Source of the DNA: Bacteroidota bacterium
GTDB taxonomy: Bacteria; Bacteroidota; Ignavibacteria; Ignavibacteriales; Ignavibacteriaceae
Assembly: GCA_023475265.1 (NCBI GenBank)
Contig: JAMCWE010000009.1
Location: 1-40,651 of the forward strand
Direction: 5' to 3'
Length of the DNA stretch: 40,651 bases
Shown: positions 16,390 to 23,973 of the stretch, piece by piece
How positions within the stretch are numbered: position 1 is the stretch's first letter
Layout: each line of letters begins with the position of its first letter
The notes under the pieces: generated by a model
Seen by the model: only the letters and a program-made list of their open reading frames with translations
What the model was told of the DNA's origin: nothing
Databases searched by the model: none
Position numbers and translations under genes: made by a program

Positions 16390-17724
16390 TTAATTTGATA
16401 AAAATTCATCAATGCCGTGCGCAGCCATTTTGCCGTCGTAAGCCGCATTAACTACTTCCTTACCGCCGTTTATACAATCACCGCCGGCAAAGAGTTTTGA
16501 ATTTCCTGTTTGGTAAGTTTCCGGGTTAACAACAACTTTACCATCCTTTAATTTAAGATTGGGAATTGAATTGAAAAATGAGTTATACGGTTTTTGTCCA
16601 ATTGCTTTAATTACCATGTCAACAGGAATAACAAACTCAGAATTAGGTATCAATGAAATTTTTGCTTTCCCATTTTTTATGATCATCGATTTCTTACACT
16701 TAATGCCTTCAACAAATTTTCTGCCTAATATTTTTTGCGGTACCGTGTTGAAGTAAAAATTCACTTCGTCATTTTTTGCCAGTGCATATTCAAAATCATA
16801 AGCAGACATGTGTGCGGTGCTTCTTCTATAAATAATAGATACTTTTTCCGCCCCTAAGCGTTTCGCTTCCGTAGCAGCATCTATTGCAGTATTACCTGCG
16901 CCTATAACAGCAACACGTTTTCCTATCTTCACTTTATTCCACTTTTCGCATTTCACTTCTTCGATAAATGAAAGAGCATCAACAACACCTTTAAGGTTTT
17001 CGCCGGGAATTGCCAGCCCCGGTGACTCGCTTAAGCCAACGCCAAGAAAAATTGCATCGTGTTTCTTGAACAAAGCGTCAATAGAAATTGTTTCTCCAAT
17101 TTTAATTCCGGTTTTGATTTTAACTCCCAAACTTTTAATGAGCTTTACTTCTTTCAAGCTATCCTTCTGACGCATTTTATATGGTGCGATTCCCCAGCTA
17201 TTAAGTCCGCCGGGAGTTTTGTTAGCTTCATAAATTGTAACATCATAGCCGAGTAAAGTTAATTCGGCACCGCAAGCAAGACCTGCAGGACCGGATCCAA
17301 TTATTCCTACAGATTTATTTTTCTTATTTGAAAAAGAAAAAATTTTTGACGTTGGGTTTTTATAATAATTATCCATTGCATACCGCTGAAGCCTTCCGAT
17401 CTCAATCGGCTTTTCTCCTTTTTCATTGTAAACACAAGCTCCTTCACAAAGCTCTTCTACTGGACAGGCTTTTGCACAAGTAAGTGCAATCCAATTCGAT
17501 CCTAGAATAGTATTTGCTGAACCTAATAAGTTATCAGTGGATATTTTTTTTATGAATGCCGGAATATCGATGTGCGTCGGGCATGCTTTAGTACATGGTG
17601 AATCGAAGCAATACAAGCATCTTTCTGCTTCTGCTTTTGCTGTCAGTTTTGTAAGCGGCGGATGAAGCTCAGCAAAATTATTTTCGTATTCTTTAATTGA
17701 AAGCTTTGGTGCAAGGTTCTTCAT
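16390..17724 (-). CDS. preT: NAD-dependent dihydropyrimidine dehydrogenase, subunit PreT
   Basis: This 444-residue flavoprotein passes electrons from NAD(P)H through FAD and Fe-S clusters to PreA. The N-terminal domain has the cluster cysteines CLYCFDSPCTKACPTHIDIP and CAKACPVEELCEGAC. The FAD Rossmann motif is GIIGSGPAGLACG (from about residue 139) and the NAD(P) motif is VAVIGAGNTAIDAA. The C-terminal KLFAGGDC motif binds FAD. It resembles the small subunit of glutamate synthase, but the adjacent preA fixes the role. The start ATG at 17724 follows a 137-bp gap that contains a CATGCAT-type palindrome. Confidence 0.94.
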   Translation of the reverse strand: MKNLAPKLSIKEYENNFAELHPPLTKLTAKAEAERCLYCFDSPCTKACPTHIDIPAFIKKISTDNLLGSANTILGSNWIALTCAKACPVEELCEGACVYNEKGEKPIEIGRLQRYAMDNYYKNPTSKIFSFSNKKNKSVGIIGSGPAGLACGAELTLLGYDVTIYEANKTPGGLNSWGIAPYKMRQKDSLKEVKLIKSLGVKIKTGIKIGETISIDALFKKHDAIFLGVGLSESPGLAIPGENLKGVVDALSFIEEVKCEKWNKVKIGKRVAVIGAGNTAIDAATEAKRLGAEKVSIIYRRSTAHMSAYDFEYALAKNDEVNFYFNTVPQKILGRKFVEGIKCKKSMIIKNGKAKISLIPNSEFVIPVDMVIKAIGQKPYNSFFNSIPNLKLKDGKVVVNPETYQTGNSKLFAGGDCINGGKEVVNAAYDGKMAAHGIDEFLSN

Positions 17725-17788
17725 AATTCTTTGTCTGTAGTTAAATGATGATCTAAAATTTCTTGTTTAAGAATTTCCAATTGGATTA

Positions 17789-17861
17789 GCATGTATGCAT
17801 GTTAATTGCATGATTGCATGTTTCTTACCATGCACTCATGCCGTCATGCATTCATACGGTT
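17789..17861. repeat. CATGCAT-type imperfect palindrome after the aminotransferase stop codon
   Basis: Outer arms GCATGTATGCATG (17789-17801) and CATGCATTCATAC (17845-17857) pair at 11 of 13 positions; inner arms TGCATGATTGCATG (17807-17820) and CATGCACTCATGCC (17829-17842) pair at 12 of 14. It sits directly downstream of the aminotransferase stop codon on the minus strand, inside the operon. Confidence 0.8.
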
Positions 17862-19196
17862 TTATTTTTCAACTTCGTCATCTGCAATTTTTAAAACTTC
17901 ATCTAATGCATTTATTGCTGCATCAATTTCTTCTTTTGTTATTATAAGCGGCGGTGCTAACACAAAGTGGCTTATCCAAGAAGAAACATAAATTCCTTTC
18001 TTCATTAATTCACCTGAGATTTTATCTACCAAAAGTGGGACGCCATTAATTTTGTCTTCCTTTGTATTGAAAGGTTTTTTAGTTTCTTTGTTCTTAACAA
18101 TTTCAATAGCTCTAAATAATCCTATGCCGCGAACATCTCCTATAGACACATGACGTGATTTCAATTTATTCAATTTAACTTCAAGATATTTTCCCATCTC
18201 CAATGATCTTTCAACAAGATTATTTTTTTTGATCTCGTTTATGGCGGCTATTGCCGGTGCTAAAGTTAATGGATGAGCTTCATAAGTATGACCATGAGCG
18301 AAATAATGGTCATTAAAATAATCAGCAATTTTTTTAGTTGTTGCAGTCAATCCCAGCGGAACATAAGCTGATGTAATTCCTTTTGCCGTTGTTAAAATAT
18401 CCGGCTTAACATTCCAATTATCAACTGCAAACCATTTACCTGTTCTGCCCCAGCCGCTCATCACTTCGTCTGCAATAAGAAGCACATTATTCTCATCGCA
18501 TATTTGTCTTAAGCGCGGCAAATATTCATTTGGCGGGACTAAAATCCCGTTTGTGCCTACAACCGGCTCAATAATAACTGCCGCAACATTTGATTCATTG
18601 CGAATCATGTGTCCAATATAATTCACGCATGCAATATTGCAGTCGGGATAATTATGACTAATCGGGCAGCGATAACAATTACATTCCGGTGCAAAAATTA
18701 CTCCGTCAATTTTTCCCGTAGGTTCAATCAACCATCTTCTCGGATCGCCTGTGGCTGCAATTGATGCAGCCGTAGAACCGTGATAAGAATTATATCGGGA
18801 AATGATCTTATATTTTCCCGTATACATTCTTGCAATTTTTATTGCCGCTTCATTTGCCTCTGTACCGGAAGTTGAGAAATAAAATTTTTCTAATCCTTCC
18901 GGCAGAACTTCCAGCAGCAGCTTGCTCAATTCCGCACGAACATCCGTCGTAAATCCGGGACTAACATACGACAGTTTTTTTGCCTGCTCTTCAATTGCCT
19001 GAATAACTGCTTTGTTTTTATGACCGAGTGAAACACACATAAGCTGGGAAGAAAAGTCAAGATACTTTTTTCCACTTGCATCGAAGAAGTAACAACCTTC
19101 CGCATCAACGATGTGGAGCGGTTTCCACCCTTTTTGATATCGCCATGTGCCGTAAGTGTTCTCGGCAGTAATTTTTATTATTTCGTCTGAAGTCAT
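17862..19196 (-). CDS. Class III aminotransferase, probable beta-alanine/3-aminoisobutyrate transaminase
   Basis: This 444-residue fold-type I PLP enzyme has the class III signatures FYFSTSGTEANEAAIK, YHGSTAASIAATG, LLIADEVMSGWGRTG (Asp that contacts the PLP ring nitrogen) and the Schiff-base Lys272 in TTAKGITSAYVPLG. A five-cysteine insert, CNCYRCPISHNYPDCNIAC (Cys 172, 174, 177, 186 and 190), is unusual for general class III enzymes. It might bind metal, but this is untested. Sequence alone does not fix the substrate; its place between beta-ureidopropionase and PreT makes beta-alanine (to malonate semialdehyde) the best guess. Confidence 0.85.
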   Translation of the reverse strand: MTSDEIIKITAENTYGTWRYQKGWKPLHIVDAEGCYFFDASGKKYLDFSSQLMCVSLGHKNKAVIQAIEEQAKKLSYVSPGFTTDVRAELSKLLLEVLPEGLEKFYFSTSGTEANEAAIKIARMYTGKYKIISRYNSYHGSTAASIAATGDPRRWLIEPTGKIDGVIFAPECNCYRCPISHNYPDCNIACVNYIGHMIRNESNVAAVIIEPVVGTNGILVPPNEYLPRLRQICDENNVLLIADEVMSGWGRTGKWFAVDNWNVKPDILTTAKGITSAYVPLGLTATTKKIADYFNDHYFAHGHTYEAHPLTLAPAIAAINEIKKNNLVERSLEMGKYLEVKLNKLKSRHVSIGDVRGIGLFRAIEIVKNKETKKPFNTKEDKINGVPLLVDKISGELMKKGIYVSSWISHFVLAPPLIITKEEIDAAINALDEVLKIADDEVEK

Positions 19197-19221
19197 TTTA
19201 ATCCTTACTTAAATGAAAAAT

Positions 19222-19249
19222 TCTAATATCGAATATCTAAACTCTAAAT
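19222..19249. repeat. Heptad repeat tract left of four-helix-bundle gene 1
   Basis: Four 7-nt units in a row: TCTAATA, TCGAATA, TCTAAAC, TCTAAAT. The 27 nt from 19222 match the reverse complement of 19665-19691 at 18 positions, so the two tracts bracket the small gene as rough inverted repeats. Confidence 0.7.
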
Positions 19250-19267
19250 AAATTATAAATTCAAAAG

Positions 19268-19633
19268 TCAATCTCTTGTTTTTGTTTTTTCTAAAATCGC
19301 TCCGAATATCTTCATAAGTTCAGTTGATTCTTGAATAAGTTTTGATCTTTGTTGTTCCAAATCCATATTAATTGAAATTAATCCTAACCAGTATCTCGAC
19401 TCTTTTGATTCCTTTCTACAAATTTTTATTCTAAATGCAAAATCCTTTTTGCTAATCGACTCATTTGCTTCTATATAATTAGCACCAACAGAACCAGCTG
19501 ATCTTACTAGCTGTTTCCCAATCTCATTATTTGTTACAGAGCTTGGTAAATTATTTATAAGCTTTATGACATTTTCAGTAAAATGAAATGTTCGGTCTTC
19601 CAAATCATAATGTTTAGTAGTTAAAGTTTCCAA
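19268..19633 (-). CDS. Four-helix-bundle protein, S23/IVS family (copy 1)
   Basis: This 121-residue protein has the family signatures LEDRTFHFTENVIKLINNLP, IGKQLVRSAGSVGANYIEA and FRIKICRKESKESRYWL. Proteins of this family occur in 23S rRNA intervening sequences and share a fold with Avd of diversity-generating retroelements; their function is unknown. The start codon reads TTG at 19633, but that T is also the last base of an Illumina adapter match. The natural start is probably ATG (ATG GAA ACT) with its first base replaced. The gene interrupts the pyrimidine operon and is bracketed by heptad repeats. Confidence 0.85.
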   Translation of the reverse strand: METLTTKHYDLEDRTFHFTENVIKLINNLPSSVTNNEIGKQLVRSAGSVGANYIEANESISKKDFAFRIKICRKESKESRYWLGLISINMDLEQQRSKLIQESTELMKIFGAILEKTKTRD

Positions 19634-19653
19634 GATCGGAAGAGCGTCGTGTA
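19633..19653 (+). other. Illumina adapter sequence left in the assembly
   Basis: All 21 bases match the start of the Illumina TruSeq adapter, beginning AGATCGGAAGAGC and continuing GTCGTGTA. This is a technical sequence and not part of the organism. The join of 19632 to 19654 is therefore not proven, although the operon on both sides makes sense. Confidence 0.95.
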
Positions 19654-19664
19654 TTTTAAAATTG

Positions 19665-19699
19665 TTTAGGATTTAGTGTTTTGAATTTAGGGTTTTAAA
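19665..19699. repeat. Heptad repeat tract right of four-helix-bundle gene 1
   Basis: Five consecutive 7-nt units: TTTAGGA, TTTAGTG, TTTTGAA, TTTAGGG, TTTTAAA. It ends 4 nt from the stop codon of the beta-ureidopropionase gene. Confidence 0.7.
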
Positions 19700-19703
19700 A
19701 TAG

Positions 19704-20579
19704 TCATTTACCTAAAACCGTTATTTCATCGTAAGTCTCCGGCCTTCTATCGCGATAGAATTGCCAAACGTTTCGGACTTCCTGGATTTCATCAAGATTC
19801 AAATCTGCAACAACAAGTTCATCTTTATCTCTGCTTGCCTGCGCAATTATTTTCCCGCGCGGTGAACAGAAATAACTTTTACCGTAGAACTCTCCAATAT
19901 TCCATGGCGCTTCTTTACCAACACGATTTATTGCGCCGACAAAATATCCATTAGCAACAGCGTGAGCCGGCTGTTCAAGTTCCCAAAGATATTCAGATAA
20001 GCCCGCAACTGTAGCCGATGGATTAAAAACTATTTCAGCACCATTTAATCCAAGTATTCTCGCACCTTCGGGAAAATGCCGGTCATAACAAATATAAACT
20101 CCTATATCAGCATAAGGAGTTTTGAATACCGGGAAACCAAGATTGCCCGGCTTGAAATAAAATTTCTCCCAGAATCCAGGATCGCAATGGGGGATGTGAT
20201 GTTTTCTGTACTTGCCAAGATAAGTTCCGTCATAATTTATAACTGCTGCAGTATTGTAATAAACTCCGGTTATTTCTTCTTCGTAAATTGGAATGATCAA
20301 AACCATCTGATGTTTCTTTGCAATTTCTTGCATTAGTTTTGTGGTTGGACCATCCGGAATTCTCTCTACCATTGCGTACCATTTTGTTTTTTGTTCCGCA
20401 CAGAAATACGGACCATAAAACAATTCCTGCAGACAAAGAACCTGAACACCTTTCTTTGCGGCATCTTCAATCATCGAGAGATGTTTGTCTATCATAGCTT
20501 TTTTAATAGCTTCAATTGGCTGCTCGGTGGACATATCGAGCTTAGCCTGAATCAAACCTGCACGAACTAATCTTGGCAT
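19704..20579 (-). CDS. Beta-ureidopropionase / N-carbamoyl-beta-alanine amidohydrolase (nitrilase superfamily)
   Basis: This 291-residue carbon-nitrogen hydrolase has the catalytic Glu52 (CLQELFYGPYF), Lys126 (LGKYRKHHIPH) and Cys164 (VYICYDRHFPEG). It closely matches the group that also includes N-carbamoylputrescine amidase; YRKHHIPHCDPGFWEKFYF is typical of both. Since preA, preT and dihydropyrimidinase are in the same operon, hydrolysis of N-carbamoyl-beta-alanine to beta-alanine, CO2 and ammonia is the most likely reaction. Length is normal for the family. It follows the dehydrogenase gene with about 52 bp between. Confidence 0.88.
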   Translation of the reverse strand: MPRLVRAGLIQAKLDMSTEQPIEAIKKAMIDKHLSMIEDAAKKGVQVLCLQELFYGPYFCAEQKTKWYAMVERIPDGPTTKLMQEIAKKHQMVLIIPIYEEEITGVYYNTAAVINYDGTYLGKYRKHHIPHCDPGFWEKFYFKPGNLGFPVFKTPYADIGVYICYDRHFPEGARILGLNGAEIVFNPSATVAGLSEYLWELEQPAHAVANGYFVGAINRVGKEAPWNIGEFYGKSYFCSPRGKIIAQASRDKDELVVADLNLDEIQEVRNVWQFYRDRRPETYDEITVLGK

Positions 20580-20631
20580 TTTCTTTCCCTCAATTTGTTA
20601 ATAGAACAATTATAATTTTTAATAGTTTTTA

Positions 20632-22086
20632 TCAGCTCATCCAATTTATTCTAGATTCCGGGTTCCATTTGATGGTAGTTTTTTTCAGCTTTGTAAAAAA
20701 TTCGATTGAACTCTTACCGGTAATATCACCAACTCCGAATTTGGATTCATTCCATCCGCCAAATGAAAACGGTTCCCGTGGTACCGGAACTCCGATATTT
20801 ACACCGATCATTCCTGCACTGGCATTTTCCATTATATAACGTGCAACACCGCCGCTTTGTGTAAATACCGATGCTGCATTTCCATAATGAGATCCGTTTT
20901 GAATCTTAATTGCTTCATCAACATTTTCTGTTCTTAAAATTGCAAGCACAGGACCAAAAACTTCTTCCTTTGCGATCTTCATTTCTGGGCGAACGTAATC
21001 AAGAATCGTTGGACCGACATAAAAACCATTTTCTTTTCCGTTTACTTTACAATTCCGCCCATCTAGCAAAACCTTTGCGCCGTCTTTTTCCGCTTCGGTT
21101 ATATAATTTTCAATTCGTTCTTTTGCTTGTCGCGAAATTACAGCTCCAAGATTTTTGCCCGGTATTATTTTCTTCGCTTCTTCAACAAGTTGAACAATAA
21201 TATGATCAACCGGACCAACCGCAACCATTGCAGAAGCAGCCATACATCGCTGTCCTGCGCATCCTGTCATAGAAGCTGCTACGTTTGAGGCAGTCATTCC
21301 AACATTGGCATCTGGTAAAACAATAAGATGATTCTTGGCTCCGCCTAATGCTAAAACTCTTTTTAGCTTTGATGTGCCGCGTACATAAACAGTTTTAGCA
21401 ATCTTGGTTGAACCGACAAAGGTTATAGCATCAATCCCCGGATGATCGCATATTGCTTCCACAACTTCTTTCGCACCGTGAACAACATTAAAAACTCCAT
21501 CAGGCAATCCGGCTTCTTTTAAAAGTTCGGCAATTCTATTTGCACTTAAGGGAACTTGCTCGGATGGTTTTAGAATCATGGTATTTCCCAAAACCAAGGC
21601 ATTTGGAATTGTCCAGTTAGGAACCATGTTTGGAAAATTAAACGGAGTAATTGAAGCTACCACACCAAGCGGATGCCTGTCTATGCGGCATTCAACGCCT
21701 TTGCTCACTTCCAATATTTCTCCGGCAGCAATTTGCGGTATTGAACAAGCGAATTCCGTTACTTCAATACTTTTTTCAACTTCTGCACGCGATTCCGAAA
21801 AAGTTTTTCCATTTTCTTCTTGAACAAGTTCCGACAGTTCGTCAATATTTTTTTCAAGAAGATATTTGTAACGGTAAAATATTTGGGCTCGTTCTTTAAT
21901 TGGTGTGTTTGACCATGCGGGGAATATTTTTTTAGCGGCACTGACTGCTTTATCAACAGCGTCATAGTTTGAGAGCGGAACTAAAGAAATAATGCTTCCA
22001 TCAAGTGGAGACAGAATTTCTAATGTATCATTTCCGTTTTCAACAAACTTTCCTTCAATATAATTTTTAAGCGAAGGATATTTCAT
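20632..22086 (-). CDS. mmsA: CoA-acylating (methyl)malonate-semialdehyde dehydrogenase
   Basis: This 484-residue aldehyde dehydrogenase has the signature SITPFNFPNMVPNWTIPNAL and the catalytic Cys281 in GCAGQRCMA. These are features of the CoA-acylating branch that turns methylmalonate or malonate semialdehyde into propionyl-CoA or acetyl-CoA. In this operon it would finish breakdown of thymine (via 3-aminoisobutyrate) and uracil (via beta-alanine). I chose the ATG at 22084-22086 because GGAGG lies 7 nt upstream; the frame is open to an ATG at 22104, which would place the ribosome site inside the gene. It is the first gene of the operon. Confidence 0.93.
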   Translation of the reverse strand: MKYPSLKNYIEGKFVENGNDTLEILSPLDGSIISLVPLSNYDAVDKAVSAAKKIFPAWSNTPIKERAQIFYRYKYLLEKNIDELSELVQEENGKTFSESRAEVEKSIEVTEFACSIPQIAAGEILEVSKGVECRIDRHPLGVVASITPFNFPNMVPNWTIPNALVLGNTMILKPSEQVPLSANRIAELLKEAGLPDGVFNVVHGAKEVVEAICDHPGIDAITFVGSTKIAKTVYVRGTSKLKRVLALGGAKNHLIVLPDANVGMTASNVAASMTGCAGQRCMAASAMVAVGPVDHIIVQLVEEAKKIIPGKNLGAVISRQAKERIENYITEAEKDGAKVLLDGRNCKVNGKENGFYVGPTILDYVRPEMKIAKEEVFGPVLAILRTENVDEAIKIQNGSHYGNAASVFTQSGGVARYIMENASAGMIGVNIGVPVPREPFSFGGWNESKFGVGDITGKSSIEFFTKLKKTTIKWNPESRINWMS

Positions 22087-22093
22087 CAAGTGA

Positions 22094-22098
22094 CCTCC
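22094..22098 (-). promoter_or_regulatory. Strong ribosome-binding site for mmsA
   Basis: GGAGG on the minus strand, 7 nt before the ATG at 22086. It decides the start of mmsA and is stronger than most sites in this window. Confidence 0.8.
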
Positions 22099-22277
22099 AT
22101 TCAATTTAAAAATGATCAGTCATGCGAAATGTCTATATATTTTTGAGAACTATTTTAGAACAAACCCTTAATATATTTGCATAGCAAAAAGGTTGTAGAA
22201 ATTAAAAAGTTTAAAATTAAGATACAAAGGAAATTTTATGAATTTAAATTTTATGATTCAAAGGAGAGATCTTGATA

Positions 22278-23513
22278 TTAAAATATTTTCATAATTTTAT
22301 AAACCCTATCATGCGGCCTAACTAGCTCGCTGCAAGAAAATGTAATTCTGTCTCCTTTCACAGCTGTTTCAACAAATGTATTTTCATTTTGGATTTCATC
22401 CGGTACTAAGCTGACGACCCCGGACGTTGGACCTATTATCAGAAGATTATCTTTTAATGAAATCTTTCCCGACTCAAGTTCTACATAAACGATCTGATTT
22501 TTTTTATAATAGTTTATTACCTTGCCGACAAATTCTTTACGAGTTGTTGCCTTGCTTCCGTATATGTCCGCATAATCTTCTGAACTCGGCTTGCCGAAAT
22601 AAAATCCTGATGAGAAACCTCTGTTATAAACTTCTTCTAGTTCTTTCAGCAATTCCTTTTTGATTTCGGCAGTTAGTTTTTTTTCAAAATATAAATCGAT
22701 TGCACGGCGGTATACTGATACAACTTTTGCAACATATTCGGGACTCCTTTTTCTTCCCTCAATTTTAAATGAATCTATCCCGGCTTCTATCAGCTTATCA
22801 ATAAATTCAATTGTACAAAGATCTTTCGCCGACAAAACATAATCTTCGCCAAGAACCATTGATTTTCCGGTTGTCGTATCTTTCACTTCATATTCTCTTC
22901 GGCATGGTTGAATGCATTCACCTTTGTTAGCGCTTGGACCAAAGAGATGATGGCTCATAAAGCACCTGCCGCTTACTGCAATACACATCGCGCCGTGAAT
23001 AAAAGCTTCAATTTCCAAATCGGTTAATGCTCTTATCTTTTTTATTTCTTCAAGGGAACATTCACGTGCTAAAACAATTCTTACTGCACCAAGCTGTTTG
23101 TACAGATCAGCGCTGAGAGAATTTGAAACCGAACCTTGAGTTGAAATGCAAAACGGCATTTCATGTTTTCTGCAGATTTGAGTAACTGCTAAATCCCAGC
23201 AAATAATCCTATCGACTCCGGCAATTTTTGAAGCTGATACAATTTCTTCAACATCTTTCAATTCTTCTTCATACACTATTGTGTTAAGCGTAAGATAAGT
23301 TTTAATATTCCTTTCTTTACACATCCTGACAATTTCCGGAAGATCTTCAATAGTAAAGTTCGCAGCTTTAGCCCGCATATTCAGCTTACCAACACCAAAA
23401 TAAACTGCGTCTGCACCGGCATTTATTGCAGTTGAAAGCATTGTCCAATCACCCGCGGGTGACATTAATTCTGGTTGTTGGCGGTTGGTTGTTGGTTGTT
23501 GATCAATCATCAT
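22278..23513 (-). CDS. U32-family peptidase-like protein (YegQ/TrhP type)
   Basis: The protein is about 411 residues from the ATG at 23511-23513. It has the U32 N-terminal barrel signature ELMSPAGDWTMLSTAINAGADAVYFG and the family core SGRCFMSHHLFGPSANKGECIQPCRREY, with the cysteines that probably hold an Fe-S cluster. E. coli members of this family (YegQ/TrhP, RlhA) are needed for RNA hydroxylation, so a tRNA or rRNA modification role is more likely than proteolysis. The first residues after the start, DQQPTTNRQQP, are encoded by a heptad repeat tract and are not conserved. The start overlaps the stop of the upstream four-helix-bundle gene (ATGATGATTGA). Confidence 0.85.
   Translation of the reverse strand: MMIDQQPTTNRQQPELMSPAGDWTMLSTAINAGADAVYFGVGKLNMRAKAANFTIEDLPEIVRMCKERNIKTYLTLNTIVYEEELKDVEEIVSASKIAGVDRIICWDLAVTQICRKHEMPFCISTQGSVSNSLSADLYKQLGAVRIVLARECSLEEIKKIRALTDLEIEAFIHGAMCIAVSGRCFMSHHLFGPSANKGECIQPCRREYEVKDTTTGKSMVLGEDYVLSAKDLCTIEFIDKLIEAGIDSFKIEGRKRSPEYVAKVVSVYRRAIDLYFEKKLTAEIKKELLKELEEVYNRGFSSGFYFGKPSSEDYADIYGSKATTRKEFVGKVINYYKKNQIVYVELESGKISLKDNLLIIGPTSGVVSLVPDEIQNENTFVETAVKGDRITFSCSELVRPHDRVYKIMKIF
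23473..23500. repeat. Heptad repeat tract left of four-helix-bundle gene 2
   Basis: Four units on the plus strand: GGTTGTT, GGCGGTT, GGTTGTT, GGTTGTT. It lies inside the 5' end of the U32 coding region and 2 nt from the stop of the small gene. The 18 nt from 23471 match the reverse complement of 23955-23972 at 15 positions. Confidence 0.75.
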
Positions 23514-23889
23514 AGTTTTTGTTATTGATTCTATCGTCAAGATAATTAATATAAGCGCTTAGTTTTGGCAGTAATTCTTCTAAAGTTATTTTTATATTAT
23601 CAATTTCTTCTTTTTTCAATAAATTTCTTTTATAAGCTCTTCTTAACCAATGTTTTGTCTCAAACAATGAACCTCGTGCAATTTTGCAATATCTTTTAAA
23701 ATCCATTTCACTTCCTTTACCGGAACCCTCAGCAATATTAGCACCTATGCTGTCTGAAGAATTTACTATTTGTTCCCCGACGGTTTCTTTAGAAAATTTA
23801 TCCCAAGTCAAAACGCAGTCCCATATATAATCTGCCAACCTTTCAGCCAATTGATATATTTCGAGGTTTTCAAATCTTGACTTGGACAT
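23503..23889 (-). CDS. Four-helix-bundle protein, S23/IVS family (copy 2)
   Basis: This 128-residue protein has the second common form of the family: FENLEIYQLAERLADYIWD, then SSDSIGANIAEGSGKGSEMDFKRYCKIARGSLFETKHWL. The motif ANIAEGSG is the family hallmark. It starts at ATG 23889, with the C-terminal charged tail NNKNYDD ending at a TGA that overlaps the U32 start. It stands between U32 and pepT, with inverted heptad tracts on both sides. Function unknown. Confidence 0.88.
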   Translation of the reverse strand: MSKSRFENLEIYQLAERLADYIWDCVLTWDKFSKETVGEQIVNSSDSIGANIAEGSGKGSEMDFKRYCKIARGSLFETKHWLRRAYKRNLLKKEEIDNIKITLEELLPKLSAYINYLDDRINNKNYDD

Positions 23890-23951
23890 AAGTGCATCTC
23901 TAAAATTTAATTTTCATTTCATCCAAAAGTCTTACTCCGACCTAACTCCCA

Positions 23952-23972
23952 CCACCAACAGACAACCACCAG
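23952..23972. repeat. Heptad repeat tract right of four-helix-bundle gene 2
   Basis: Three 7-nt units, CCACCAA, CAGACAA, CCACCAG, ending one base before the pepT stop codon. It is the inverted partner of the tract at 23473-23500. Confidence 0.65.
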
Positions 23973-23973
23973 T

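Noticed and set aside
17379-17396. Second Illumina adapter trace (CTTCCGATCT) in preT
   Set aside because: Only 10 bases match and they are part of a conserved coding segment (IEIGRLQRYAM), so it is natural sequence.
22105-22277. Uracil-responsive attenuator or riboswitch upstream of mmsA
   Set aside because: The 173-bp leader has no strong stem-loop or known aptamer motif that I can see.
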